A DNA stretch of 32,531 bases from UBA5794 sp964196275. GTDB taxonomy: Bacteria > Actinomycetota > Acidimicrobiia > Spongiisociales > UBA5794. Under the pieces are notes generated by a model. That model was not told where the DNA came from, made no database searches, and saw nothing but the letters and a program-made list of their open reading frames with translations. Both the position numbers and the translations under genes were made by a program. Shown in pieces: positions 7,927 through 15,234 of this stretch; positions within the stretch are counted from its first letter, which is position 1, and each line of letters starts with the position of its first letter. The DNA lies in contig CAXMSN010000055.1 of assembly GCA_964196275.1 (NCBI GenBank), positions 1 through 32,531 of the forward strand, written 5' to 3'.

Positions 7927-8586
7927 TCAGCCGAAGAGCACTAGGTCGGCTGGGTCGGTGCCGGTCAGATCGAATCGGGTGGGGTCGGGGCGACGGCCTC
8001 CGCACAGGCGGATAAACGTCTCCAGATCGGTTGTCAGCGAACCAACAATGTCGCCATCGCCGCCGAATCGACGTTCCAATCCGTCGACCGCGACGTTCAG
8101 GACTGGCTTGTTTGCAATGGCTGCCTGCGACGTTGCACCCTGAGGGCGATGGTTGGCTGCGCTTCTGTCAAGCAGGAGGCCGAATGCGAGATCGGCGCCC
8201 TCGCTCGTGTATGGATCAGGTGCGCCGACAGCGTCTCGAACATCCCCACCGTGCATCCACTCCCCTAGGCCGACACCGTCAAGGCCGCCACGCGCCTTGT
8301 CGATCTCGAGCACTGCAGCCGCATAGCCATCGAACAGTTCATCAAGCACGCGCTCGATCGGCCAGCTCCTGCGCTCTTCCACATCGACTTCGTTCTCCGA
8401 CGGAGAGAAGCCGTGGAGGCTATTGGCAACGGCCATCGAGAGGGCAGCACCGCAGTGCCCGAGTACGTCACGCACCGACCAGCCGGTGCACACCGTTTCG
8501 TAGCCGAACGCCTCCGGCTCAAGCGAAGCAAGTATGGGCCGAATCGCCTCGGACTCCACCAGAAGAATGGCCGCAGCATCGCGCAT
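7927..8586 (-). CDS. Maleylpyruvate isomerase-family (MDMPI/DinB-like) protein
   Basis: A 219-residue protein of the actinobacterial mycothiol-dependent maleylpyruvate isomerase superfamily, a four-helix DinB-like fold. The N-terminal bundle contains CTGWSVRDVLGHCGAALSMA (about residues 33-52), where the W-x-V-R-D-V-x-x-H metal-site helix is typical. A second histidine sits in LGEWMHGGDVRDAVG (about 109-123), matching the E-x-x-x-H-x-x-D/R-x-A metal motif. Enzymes of this group use mycothiol with Zn or Ni, but many members have unknown substrates. The start at 8586 is chosen because TACTCT lies 6 nt upstream on its strand; longer reading back to 8733 would translate a dispersed repeat. Confidence 0.75.
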   Translation of the reverse strand: MRDAAAILLVESEAIRPILASLEPEAFGYETVCTGWSVRDVLGHCGAALSMAVANSLHGFSPSENEVDVEERRSWPIERVLDELFDGYAAAVLEIDKARGGLDGVGLGEWMHGGDVRDAVGAPDPYTSEGADLAFGLLLDRSAANHRPQGATSQAAIANKPVLNVAVDGLERRFGGDGDIVGSLTTDLETFIRLCGGRRPDPTRFDLTGTDPADLVLFG

Positions 8587-8592
8587 GCCGGC

Positions 8593-8598
8593 AGAGTA
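8593..8598 (-). promoter_or_regulatory. -10 box, leaderless start of the MDMPI-like gene
   Basis: TACTCT on the minus strand, 6 nt before ATG 8586. Confidence 0.45.
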
Positions 8599-8602
8599 GG
8601 CA

Positions 8603-8683
8603 GAGGACCACGGCCCACGGAATTCCTCCGTCCTCCTTTCAAGGGGGACGGGCGAGCAAAGCGAGCCAGGGGGATGTTGCAGG
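8603..8683. repeat. Dispersed intergenic repeat, copy R1
   Basis: A left module GAGGACCACGG, a dyad (CCGTCCTCCTTTCAAGGGGGACGG, 8628-8651), the direct-repeat segment GGCGAGCAAAGCGAGCC and a tail GGGGGATGTTGCAGG. The same order occurs at R2 (15818-16074) and R3 (17139-17218). It lies between the divergent MDMPI-like and CapA genes. Confidence 0.8.
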
Positions 8684-8738
8684 GCGGACGTCGGACTCTC
8701 GGCATCGACCACCGAGAGGGATTTCCGGCTCACGGCGG

Positions 8739-8744
8739 TACGGT
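8739..8744 (+). promoter_or_regulatory. -10 box, leaderless start of the CapA-like gene
   Basis: TACGGT lies 7 nt before ATG 8752, with no ribosome site between. Confidence 0.4.
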
Positions 8745-8751
8745 TACTGCG

Positions 8752-9855
8752 ATGTCCCGTCGCCTTCTCATGCTCATCGTCTCGGTTGCGATCATTGCGA
8801 CCGCATGCACGGCATCACAGGCCGCCACACCGACATCTTCGACGGCGACCGAACCAACGCCCGTCACCACGCTTCCTCCGCTCCCACCAACGACGACAAC
8901 GACCGTTCCTCCTCCGACCAGCACCACGACGACCACCGTGTACGTCGCTCCACCGCCGTCCAAGCAGCGCTTGGTGATCAGCGGGACCGGGGATGTGAAC
9001 CTGGATCCGAAGTTCGTCCGAACCTTCCCCCGGACCGGCTACACAGACGCATGGACCGGTCTCTTCGATGCCTTCCTGAACGACGACCTCACGATCGTCA
9101 ATCTCGAGTGCTCGCCCTCAGCACTCGGATCAGCGTGGTTCAAGCCGTATACCTTCCGATGCGACCCGGACGCCCTGCCTTCCATGGCCGATGCCGGAGT
9201 TGATATTGCGACGCTCGCGAACAACCACGGGATGGATTACGGCATGGAGGCCATGCTCGAAGGTAGAGAGAACCTCAGAGCCGTTGGGATCGCTCCCGTT
9301 GGAACAGGTGCGAACAGAACCGAGGCCTACGAACCGGTTGTCGTTGAGGTCAATGGGTGGACGGTGGCGGTCATCGGGAGCGGCGGTGTCAACCCGGAGT
9401 CCGGGAGTTGGATCGCCACAGATGATCGACCAGGAATGACGAGCGGAGATGACACCGAATCGATCTCTGCCGCGATCCGAAAGGCAAAGAAGACCGCGGA
9501 CATCGTGCTGGTCACCGCTCACTGGGGCAAGAACAACGAAACGAGGCCGCAGCGCTTCGAGATCGGGCAAGCCGAAGCATGGATAGATGCAGGCGCCGAT
9601 GGCGTGTTTGGCCATCACCAACATCGGCTCCAGCCACTCATCTGGTACAACGGCAGGCCGATCGCACTCGGTCTCGGCAACTTCGTGTGGCAAGCGTGGC
9701 CAGCCGCAGGCAAGATCACCGCAATCGCGCAGTTCACGTTCGAACCCGACGGAAGCATCGGCGCATGCCTCGTCCCGGTCATCATCGAGCGCCACGGACA
9801 CCCCGTCATCCAGGATCCCACCGAGCCCCTCTGCGTCTCGGACGGACCCCAGTAG
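8752..9855 (+). CDS. CapA-family (PGA_cap) metallophosphatase-fold lipoprotein
   Basis: A 367-residue protein. Residues 1-19 form a lipoprotein-type signal ending in ATA-Cys19, followed by a Thr/Pro linker to about residue 65. The PGA_cap domain (PF09587) follows with its usual metal-site blocks: ISGTGDVNLDP, VNLECSPS, LANNHGMDYG, VTAHWGKN, GVFGHHQHRLQP and GLGNFVW. CapA in Bacillus takes part in poly-gamma-glutamate capsule synthesis or export, but no capB or capC homologue is near, so here the safe reading is a surface-anchored phosphoesterase-fold hydrolase of unknown substrate. The start at 8752 rests on the signal peptide and the upstream TACGGT. An open upstream extension to 8413 crosses the repeat and is rejected. 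ParA follows after 20 bp. Confidence 0.87.
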   Translation: MSRRLLMLIVSVAIIATACTASQAATPTSSTATEPTPVTTLPPLPPTTTTTVPPPTSTTTTTVYVAPPPSKQRLVISGTGDVNLDPKFVRTFPRTGYTDAWTGLFDAFLNDDLTIVNLECSPSALGSAWFKPYTFRCDPDALPSMADAGVDIATLANNHGMDYGMEAMLEGRENLRAVGIAPVGTGANRTEAYEPVVVEVNGWTVAVIGSGGVNPESGSWIATDDRPGMTSGDDTESISAAIRKAKKTADIVLVTAHWGKNNETRPQRFEIGQAEAWIDAGADGVFGHHQHRLQPLIWYNGRPIALGLGNFVWQAWPAAGKITAIAQFTFEPDGSIGACLVPVIIERHGHPVIQDPTEPLCVSDGPQ

Positions 9856-9863
9856 CGCTCAAC

Positions 9864-9869
9864 TAGAAT
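9864..9869 (+). promoter_or_regulatory. -10 box, leaderless start of parA-like gene
   Basis: TAGAAT lies exactly 6 nt before ATG 9876. It is close to the TATAAT consensus, and no Shine-Dalgarno sequence is present. Confidence 0.55.
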
Positions 9870-9875
9870 CGACAC

Positions 9876-10631
9876 ATGGCCCAGGTCATCGCGGTAGCGA
9901 ACCAGAAAGGTGGGGTCGCCAAGACCACCACCGTCCACACGCTTGCAGAAGCGCTCCAAGACCTTGGCAAACGCGTGCTGATGATCGATCTCGACCCTCA
10001 GGCGTGCCTCACGTATGCCACCGGGACCGACGCCGAATCGCTTGATCAAACAGTCCATGATGTGTTCATGGGACGCACGTCGATGGCGAACGTCATCATC
10101 AAGCGCGATGGCCCGGACATCGCCCCCTCTTCGATCGATCTATCGGGCTCCGAGATCCATCTGCTCACGAAGACGGGGCGCGAGTTCGTACTCAAGCGTG
10201 CGATAGGCGAGGTACGCGACGATTACGACGTCACGCTGATCGACTGCGGGCCATCACTTGGGATCCTCACCGTGAACGCACTCACAGCGGCTGACTCGGT
10301 TCTCATCCCCTTCCAGGCCGAGACGCTCAGCGACCGAGGTGTCGGGCAACTGCTCGAAACCATCGACGACGTACGGGACTACACCAACGAGGATCTGACC
10401 GTGCTTGGAGGCGTGGCGACCATGTTCAACGCACGTACTCGGCTGGGGCAGAAGGTTCTCGCTGAGGTTCAGGAGAACCATGGGCTCACGATCATCGAGC
10501 CCCCTATTCCCCGCTCGGTTCGGGTTGCAGAGGCGCCCGGCGAGGGTGTGTCGGTGTTGACGCACGCACGAAGGTCCAAGTCTGCAGACGCGTATCGAGA
10601 TTTGGCGTCGAACGTCGTGGACTTGCTGTGA
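9876..10631 (+). CDS. ParA/Soj-family ATPase without a ParB partner
   Basis: A 251-residue deviant-Walker ATPase. The P-loop KGGVAKTTT (residues 11-19) has the signature Lys at its start and lacks the usual second Gly-Lys spacing variant. Walker A' is MIDLDPQACLT (about 36-46) and Walker B is VTLIDCGPSLGI (about 118-129). Family members position plasmids, chromosomes or protein clusters through nucleoid binding. No parB gene or parS-like cluster (TGTTTCACGTGAAACA type) was noticed, and the gene is transcribed with a zinc-ribbon protein whose start overlaps its stop, so this is likely an orphan ParA with a non-segregation cargo. That role is inferred. The start is set by TAGAAT 6 nt upstream. 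Confidence 0.92.
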   Translation: MAQVIAVANQKGGVAKTTTVHTLAEALQDLGKRVLMIDLDPQACLTYATGTDAESLDQTVHDVFMGRTSMANVIIKRDGPDIAPSSIDLSGSEIHLLTKTGREFVLKRAIGEVRDDYDVTLIDCGPSLGILTVNALTAADSVLIPFQAETLSDRGVGQLLETIDDVRDYTNEDLTVLGGVATMFNARTRLGQKVLAEVQENHGLTIIEPPIPRSVRVAEAPGEGVSVLTHARRSKSADAYRDLASNVVDLL

Positions 10632-10954
10632 CCGACCGCAAGGATCCCGACGGGAAGCGAGCACTGTTCGAGTCTCCCCCGATCGAGATCGATGACACGC
10701 TCCGCGACGATCCCCTCGTCGAGAGGCATGACGTTGACGGACACGAAGCGATCTACTCGGCTGGCCACCGCGAGGATGGCACCGTCGTCATCACGTGTTC
10801 CCGATGTTCCGTGCGATCCAGGATCACCCTCATCGAGACCGCCGTGAGGATCCTGTACATCTCGTGGTGGTCACCGGGGAAGCCCTACAGCCGGTGGATG
10901 CAATGCCCTGCCTGCCAGACACGGTCGTGGTGCAAGATCGACTGGCTCGGCTAG
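10628..10954 (+). CDS. Zinc-ribbon protein coupled to ParA
   Basis: A 108-residue protein. Residues 1-50 are acidic and probably flexible. The C-terminal half carries ITCSRCSVRSRI (first Cys pair, about residues 57-60) and MQCPACQTRSWCKIDWLG (second pair, about 92-95), a two-knuckle CxxC...CxxC zinc ribbon separated by a Trp-rich ILYISWWSPGKPYSRW segment. I do not recognise a named family. The GTG start overlaps the ParA stop (GTGA), which shows translational coupling and suggests a partner or cargo adaptor of that ATPase. Its TAG stop shares the tetranucleotide CTAG with the stop of the convergent thioesterase gene. Confidence 0.7.
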   Translation: MTDRKDPDGKRALFESPPIEIDDTLRDDPLVERHDVDGHEAIYSAGHREDGTVVITCSRCSVRSRITLIETAVRILYISWWSPGKPYSRWMQCPACQTRSWCKIDWLG

Positions 10955-11331
10955 CGAGCGTCGAGGTCCTCGAGGAATCGGTCCCTGTCCACGATGAATC
11001 GCGTGTGGTTACCACGCGCAACCACACGATCGCCCTCCGATACCGTCACTTTGAACCCCAGCTGCCGTCGATCGACGGCGACCACGACCGCCGAAGCGAC
11101 CACCGAACGCCCAACAGCCGTTGCGCCGAGATGATCGATTGCGATGTTGGTGCCGACGGTCGTCATTCCCTCATCAAGAGAACCACCTATCGCCGCCACA
11201 GCGGCCTCTTCACATAGGGCAACGACCTTCGGTGTTCCGAGGACCGGCATGTCCCCGGACCCAAGGGCAACCGCCGTCGTGAACTCGTCTACGACGAAGC
11301 TGATGTCTCCTGTGGCGCCCACCTCAATCAT
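10951..11331 (-). CDS. FlK-like hotdog thioesterase
   Basis: A 126-residue single hotdog-domain protein similar to the fluoroacetyl-CoA thioesterase FlK. Thr33 (LGTPKVV), Glu41 (LCEEAA) and His67 (IDHLGAT) have spacings of 8 and 26 residues, the same as Thr42-Glu50-His76 of FlK, so the catalytic set is conserved. Many bacteria without fluorometabolites carry such proteins, so the substrate is probably another acyl-CoA. The Phe36 lid of FlK has no obvious equivalent here, as the region reads DMPVLG. The start is ATG 11331, with TAGGCT 6 nt upstream on its strand. It is convergent with, and overlaps by 4 bp, the zinc-ribbon gene. Confidence 0.78.
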   Translation of the reverse strand: MIEVGATGDISFVVDEFTTAVALGSGDMPVLGTPKVVALCEEAAVAAIGGSLDEGMTTVGTNIAIDHLGATAVGRSVVASAVVVAVDRRQLGFKVTVSEGDRVVARGNHTRFIVDRDRFLEDLDAR

Positions 11332-11337
11332 GGGACC

Positions 11338-11343
11338 AGCCTA
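11338..11343 (-). promoter_or_regulatory. -10 box, leaderless start of the FlK-like thioesterase
   Basis: TAGGCT on the minus strand, 6 nt before ATG 11331. Confidence 0.4.
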
Positions 11344-11458
11344 CGGCTTGCGCCTCACAGCGGGTGCACGAGTCTCACCCCGAGATACTGGCCTGTGGGC
11401 CGGTCCCGCAATCGGTACGCTTCCAAGCCACACGACGTAGGACACAAAGGCCCACTAC

Positions 11459-11833
11459 ATGAGCACAGCGGATTCAACGGACTCGACACGATCGTCAAGT
11501 GAGTCCGCGTGTCGTCTCGCCGTGTACGGCACACTCGCACCAGGCCGCCCCAATCATCACCAGTTAGCCGGCTTGTCTGGGCGCTGGATCGAAGGAACCG
11601 TTCGGGGTCAACTGCATGAGGCCGGGTGGGGCGCCTACGTCGGGTATCCCGCCATCGTTCTCGACGACGCCGGACCCGAGGTCGATGTTCATCTCTTCGA
11701 ATCATCGGATCTCCCCGAGCACTGGGACAGGCTGGACAAGTTCGAAGGAGCGGCGTACCGACGAGCGGTCACGACGGTCAGCACCGTCGAGGGCGACGTG
11801 TTGGCATCCATCTACGAACTCGCCCTCGACTGA
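11459..11833 (+). CDS. Gamma-glutamylcyclotransferase (AIG2-like) family protein
   Basis: A 124-residue GGCT-like protein. LAVYGTLAPGRPNHHQL (residues 20-36) contains the family YGTL signature and substrate loop, and LDKFEGAAYRR (92-102) carries the conserved acidic residue before the Tyr-Arg strand. These enzymes cyclise gamma-glutamyl amines to 5-oxoproline, but many small bacterial members have no tested activity. The first 17 residues are Ser/Thr-rich and may be unstructured. The ATG at 11459 follows AAAGG at 9 nt. It is divergent from the thioesterase gene, and its 3' end faces the Asp-box protein gene across a 185-bp gap with a hairpin. Confidence 0.78.
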   Translation: MSTADSTDSTRSSSESACRLAVYGTLAPGRPNHHQLAGLSGRWIEGTVRGQLHEAGWGAYVGYPAIVLDDAGPEVDVHLFESSDLPEHWDRLDKFEGAAYRRAVTTVSTVEGDVLASIYELALD

Positions 11834-11969
11834 TCCCCGCAGGAACGGTCACGAGACCCCGCGGATAGCCCACACATGTGTCTGATCGATTCCTGTGGCG
11901 GGTGTTGCTGATCGAGTTGGATCGTCTGGCTCAACCTGCACATGTCAGACACCATCAACTTTCGATCAG

Positions 11970-11995
11970 GTGCGCATACGTGCCGTCATGCGCAC
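11970..11995. terminator. Hairpin between convergent genes
   Basis: GTGCGCAT (11970-11977) and ATGCGCAC (11988-11995) form an 8-bp perfect stem with a 10-nt loop in the 185-bp gap between the convergent GGCT-like and Asp-box genes. No U-tract follows. Another inverted pair, GTGTCTGA and TCAGACAC (about 11877 and 11945), lies in the same gap. Confidence 0.4.
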
Positions 11996-12018
11996 TTCGC
12001 AGGCGCAGGAGCACCGTC

Positions 12019-13416
12019 TCATTGTTCGCTGGGAATACCCGCCCACACTTGACTGCCGTTGAACAGGAAATAGTCCGACCCCACTGCGATCACTCGGTGT
12101 CCACCGTCGAACAGCCATCCTCCGCCGGCGACTCGCTTCCACGTGACACCATCGTTGGAGGCCCACAACGGATCGTCGCCGTAGCCGACCGCTACCAGAT
12201 CTTGTCCTCCGGTAGCCACGCTGAACATCGCATCAGTTATCCAGGGAAGAATCGCGCGGCGTCCGAAGATCGACTCGTCGTGCGGCACCCGTTCCCATAG
12301 GAGTCCGTCTCGCGACGTCCACACAGCTGCACCCTGGTTTCCGCCCCCGACAGCCACCAAACCGGGACCACCGACGGTGACGTCGAACATTGCAACCTGA
12401 CCACCGCCACCGAACACGGATTCGTCGTGAACAACCCTGGACCAAGACATCCCGTCGGGCGACACCCACACAGCGGCATCCCAGTCGTCGTCGGGGAATC
12501 CCTCAACGTAGTCCCACTCCGATCCGGTGTGTCCAACAGCAACCAGTCCCGGTCCTCCAGCGACCACGTTCTCGACCGTCGCTGCAGCGAACACCGAATC
12601 GTCAACGGTGACTCGTGACCAACTCAACCCGTCTTTGGACGTCCACACACCGACACTGCCTCGCTCCCCGGCGGCGTCCTGTTGGAGGTCGTCTCCAACG
12701 GCAACCAAACCTGGCCCCCCAGCGACCACCGTCCACAACCTCGCCGAGCCGAAGACGTCCTCATTGTGGGGGACCCGAGTCCACACTGAACCGTCAACCG
12801 ACGTCCACACCGCCGCATCGTCATCCGAATCGTCATCAATTGGGACCCCGGAAGGGTCCACGCTGATCGATCTCTCGCCGCCGACAGCCACCAGACCGGG
12901 TCCGCCGACGACCACAGCTCTCATCCACCGGGAATAGCCGGTCCCAGAAGCACCATCGTCGCCAAGAGCTCTGGACCATGTTGCTCCGTCAACCGAAGTC
13001 CACACCACTGCGCTGCTGCTGGAGCTTCCAACCGCAAGGAGTCCAGGCCCTCCACCGATCACCATCTCCATTGAGGAATCTGCTCCAATGGCGTTGAATT
13101 CGCCGTCTAGCAACGCGACGAGCGACCATGTGTATCCAAGAGCCGACTGTGGCTGGGGGAGGAACTCCTTGATCGACTCGAACGAGTGCTCCCACCCTTC
13201 GACCGAATAGACAGTGCGGAACTCCACCGGTTCAGGTTCCGGCTCAGGATCGGAGCCTTGATTGAACATCCACACAAGGCCGATCGTTGACACCACCATC
13301 ACGACCACAACCCACCATGGTGGGCGCGCTCGACCAGGCGAGTCGTGCACGCCTTCGACCGGCACGATGCGTACACCGTCCTCAATAGGCACGATACGTA
13401 CAGCGTCTTCATCCAT
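12019..13416 (-). CDS. Membrane-anchored Asp-box repeat (beta-propeller-like) protein
   Basis: A 465-residue single-pass protein. Residues 1-32 are cytoplasmic and include two back-to-back VRIVP(I/V)E units, a membrane helix spans about residues 33-51, then comes an acidic PEPEPEP spacer and a long outer domain. Six Asp boxes of the form S-x-D-G-x-x-W stand at about residues 141, 206, 260, 319, 368 and 420, each preceded by a GGPGLVAVG-like strand, with a degenerate seventh unit at the end. This indicates a six- or seven-bladed propeller of the sialidase/BNR type, without the catalytic residues of a known glycosidase that I can point to. The start at 13416 is preferred over 13428 because TATGGT lies 7 nt before it. 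The ligand is unknown. Confidence 0.75.
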   Translation of the reverse strand: MDEDAVRIVPIEDGVRIVPVEGVHDSPGRARPPWWVVVVMVVSTIGLVWMFNQGSDPEPEPEPVEFRTVYSVEGWEHSFESIKEFLPQPQSALGYTWSLVALLDGEFNAIGADSSMEMVIGGGPGLLAVGSSSSSAVVWTSVDGATWSRALGDDGASGTGYSRWMRAVVVGGPGLVAVGGERSISVDPSGVPIDDDSDDDAAVWTSVDGSVWTRVPHNEDVFGSARLWTVVAGGPGLVAVGDDLQQDAAGERGSVGVWTSKDGLSWSRVTVDDSVFAAATVENVVAGGPGLVAVGHTGSEWDYVEGFPDDDWDAAVWVSPDGMSWSRVVHDESVFGGGGQVAMFDVTVGGPGLVAVGGGNQGAAVWTSRDGLLWERVPHDESIFGRRAILPWITDAMFSVATGGQDLVAVGYGDDPLWASNDGVTWKRVAGGGWLFDGGHRVIAVGSDYFLFNGSQVWAGIPSEQ

Positions 13417-13423
13417 CCCAGCA

Positions 13424-13429
13424 ACCATA
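13424..13429 (-). promoter_or_regulatory. -10 box, leaderless start of the Asp-box protein
   Basis: TATGGT on the minus strand, 7 nt before ATG 13416. It includes the alternative upstream ATG. Confidence 0.4.
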
Positions 13430-13581
13430 CGCCCGCAACCCGAAGACTGGTTTCAGGCCACGCATTTCCGGCTGCGTGTGTCGTCGTGCGCTCGTCGATC
13501 ACCGTCCGGTGATCATCTAGGAGCAGAGCAATCCGACGTTCCACCCGTTGAGCACCGGGCACACTGGAGGCGGGGGACGGG

Positions 13582-13587
13582 TAGCGT
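13582..13587 (+). promoter_or_regulatory. -10 box, leaderless start of the crotonase-fold gene
   Basis: TAGCGT lies 6 nt before the ATG of the crotonase-fold protein. Confidence 0.45.
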
Positions 13588-13593
13588 TGCCGG

Positions 13594-14262
13594 ATGGACA
13601 AATGGCAACTGACCCGTGACGGAGACGTCTTCACGCTGCGGATAACCGACGGAGAGAACAAACTCGGAGCGGTGGCGCTGAGCGAATGGAACAAAGCACT
13701 CGACGCCGTCATCAAGACGGGATCCGACAAGGTCCTGATCATCACAGGAGCCGACCATTACTGGTCGACCGGCCTTGACCTCGCCGAGGTCGAGCGGATG
13801 AGCCACCTCGAGAAGGAGGCGTTCCTGGCTCGGGTTGACGCCCTGCTAGCCAAGATCCTCACCGCACCGTTCGTCACGATCGCGGCGCTCAACGGGCACG
13901 CGTATGCGGCGGGTGGACTGCTGGCTCTCGCACACGACTACCGGATCATGCGTACAGACCGCGGCTACTTCTGTCTCCCTTCGATCAACGTGGGGATCCC
14001 ATTCACCGCAGGTATGGCTGCACTCATCGCTGACAAGATCCCTCAGCCTGCGGCACACGACCTCGTGATAAGCGGACGGGAGATCGGTGCGGACGAGGCG
14101 CTCGCATCGGGCATCGTCACCAGAGCCGTAGCCGCTGACCAAGTGCTGCCCGCGTCGGCCGAAATGGCCCGAGGGTTCACGGGCAAAGACGCCGCCACGC
14201 TCTCGACGCTGAAACGTCGGATGTATCACAACTCGATCAGGCTGCTTTCACGGTCTACATGA
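13594..14262 (+). CDS. Enoyl-CoA hydratase/isomerase-family protein lacking canonical acids
   Basis: A 222-residue crotonase-fold protein, nearest in pattern to the short delta3-delta2-enoyl-CoA isomerase group. The CoA/oxyanion segments ADHYWSTGLDL (about residues 53-63) and ALNGHAYAAGGLLALAHDYRIMRTDRGYFCLPS (about 97-129) are clear. The two glutamates of a true hydratase are missing: the GGLLAL segment has Leu where hydratases have Glu, and LPSINVG has Ser where hydratases or isomerases carry Glu. It may be an isomerase with a shifted base or another CoA-ester enzyme. The start follows TAGCGT by 6 nt. The ABHD18-like gene overlaps its stop by ATGA, so both are made from one message. Confidence 0.8.
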   Translation: MDKWQLTRDGDVFTLRITDGENKLGAVALSEWNKALDAVIKTGSDKVLIITGADHYWSTGLDLAEVERMSHLEKEAFLARVDALLAKILTAPFVTIAALNGHAYAAGGLLALAHDYRIMRTDRGYFCLPSINVGIPFTAGMAALIADKIPQPAAHDLVISGREIGADEALASGIVTRAVAADQVLPASAEMARGFTGKDAATLSTLKRRMYHNSIRLLSRST

Positions 14263-15218
14263 CCCACCCCATAGACCGGATCGCGGGACTCGCCGTTGCG
14301 AGAGGACCGAAGCGACTCAAGTTCTTTGCCGATGGATGGGGCGATCCTGCCGCTCTCGAACCACCGGATCTGAGCATCGCTTCAGCCGATCCGATCAGCC
14401 CGAAGTGGTTCGTCGACGGCGCCGTCGATGGCCGAATCACCAGCCATGGTGTATATCGGAGCATCGTCGACGACCTGCCGCTGCGCTCCCAGCACGGCTC
14501 CGTCATCTCCATCGAGCCTGAGGGCGAAACAGATCGCACAGTGATCCTCATGGCGGCATGGAACGAGCACGACCCAAAGATCCGCATCGCTTTGGCACAC
14601 AGGCTCACAGGAAGAGGCATCCGAAGCCTCATCCCCGAGAACCCCTATTACGGCTCGAGACACCCCGATCCCACGGACCACCAGCCCATCCGAACGGTCG
14701 CCGACTTCATGCGGATGGGCTTTTCTGCAGTCACGGAGACGAGAGGACTGCTCACCGGACTCAGGGGTTCAGGGCACACCTTGGGCGTGTCCGGCTACTC
14801 AATGGGCGCCAACACCGCAGCAATCGTGTCTGCCACAATTGAGTTTCCTGTCGCGACAGCGCCTCTCGCAGCATCCCACTCCCCTGGGCCCGTGTTCCTC
14901 GATGGCGTTCTCAGGCACGGCATCGCTTGGGACGCCCTGGGCGGCAGGGAGTCTGAGCTACGCCTCAGGGAGATTCTGAACTCGGCATCGGTTCTCCGGG
15001 TTCCGCCCGCGCCTCACACCGAACACGCCGTTATCGTCGGGGCGAGATCCGATGGTTACGTCCCCAGACAGGCCACAGTCGATCTCGCGGACCATTGGCC
15101 GGGAAGCGATCTGCGAATCCTTCCTGGCGGACACGCCACGTTGATCTGGAACCGCAAACGCTTGCTCGTGGACGCCATCGAAGATTCCTTCGACCGCTTG
15201 GACACCTCCTCCGGCTGA
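14259..15218 (+). CDS. ABHD18-like alpha/beta hydrolase (DUF2048 type)
   Basis: A 319-residue alpha/beta hydrolase resembling the ABHD18/DUF2048 group. The strand TVILMAAWNEHD (about residues 94-105) is followed by the nucleophile elbow GYSMGAN with Ser181, the acid in VGARSDGYVP (about Asp264) and His in LPGGHATLI (about 291-294), giving a full triad. No signal peptide is seen, so it is probably cytosolic. Its ATG overlaps the TGA of the crotonase-fold gene (ATGA), so translation is coupled and a shared acyl-ester pathway is likely, though the substrate cannot be read. The 16-bp gap to the convergent HdeD-like gene leaves no room for a separate terminator. Confidence 0.72.
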   Translation: MTHPIDRIAGLAVARGPKRLKFFADGWGDPAALEPPDLSIASADPISPKWFVDGAVDGRITSHGVYRSIVDDLPLRSQHGSVISIEPEGETDRTVILMAAWNEHDPKIRIALAHRLTGRGIRSLIPENPYYGSRHPDPTDHQPIRTVADFMRMGFSAVTETRGLLTGLRGSGHTLGVSGYSMGANTAAIVSATIEFPVATAPLAASHSPGPVFLDGVLRHGIAWDALGGRESELRLREILNSASVLRVPPAPHTEHAVIVGARSDGYVPRQATVDLADHWPGSDLRILPGGHATLIWNRKRLLVDAIEDSFDRLDTSSG

Positions 15219-15234
15219 CAGGCTGACGCTGAGA

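Noticed and set aside
8413..8751. Upstream extension of the CapA-like frame
   Set aside because: It would put more than 100 residues before a clear lipoprotein signal and would translate repeat R1.
8752..9855. Poly-gamma-glutamate capsule operon
   Set aside because: Only the CapA-like protein is present; no CapB ligase or CapC membrane partner lies nearby.
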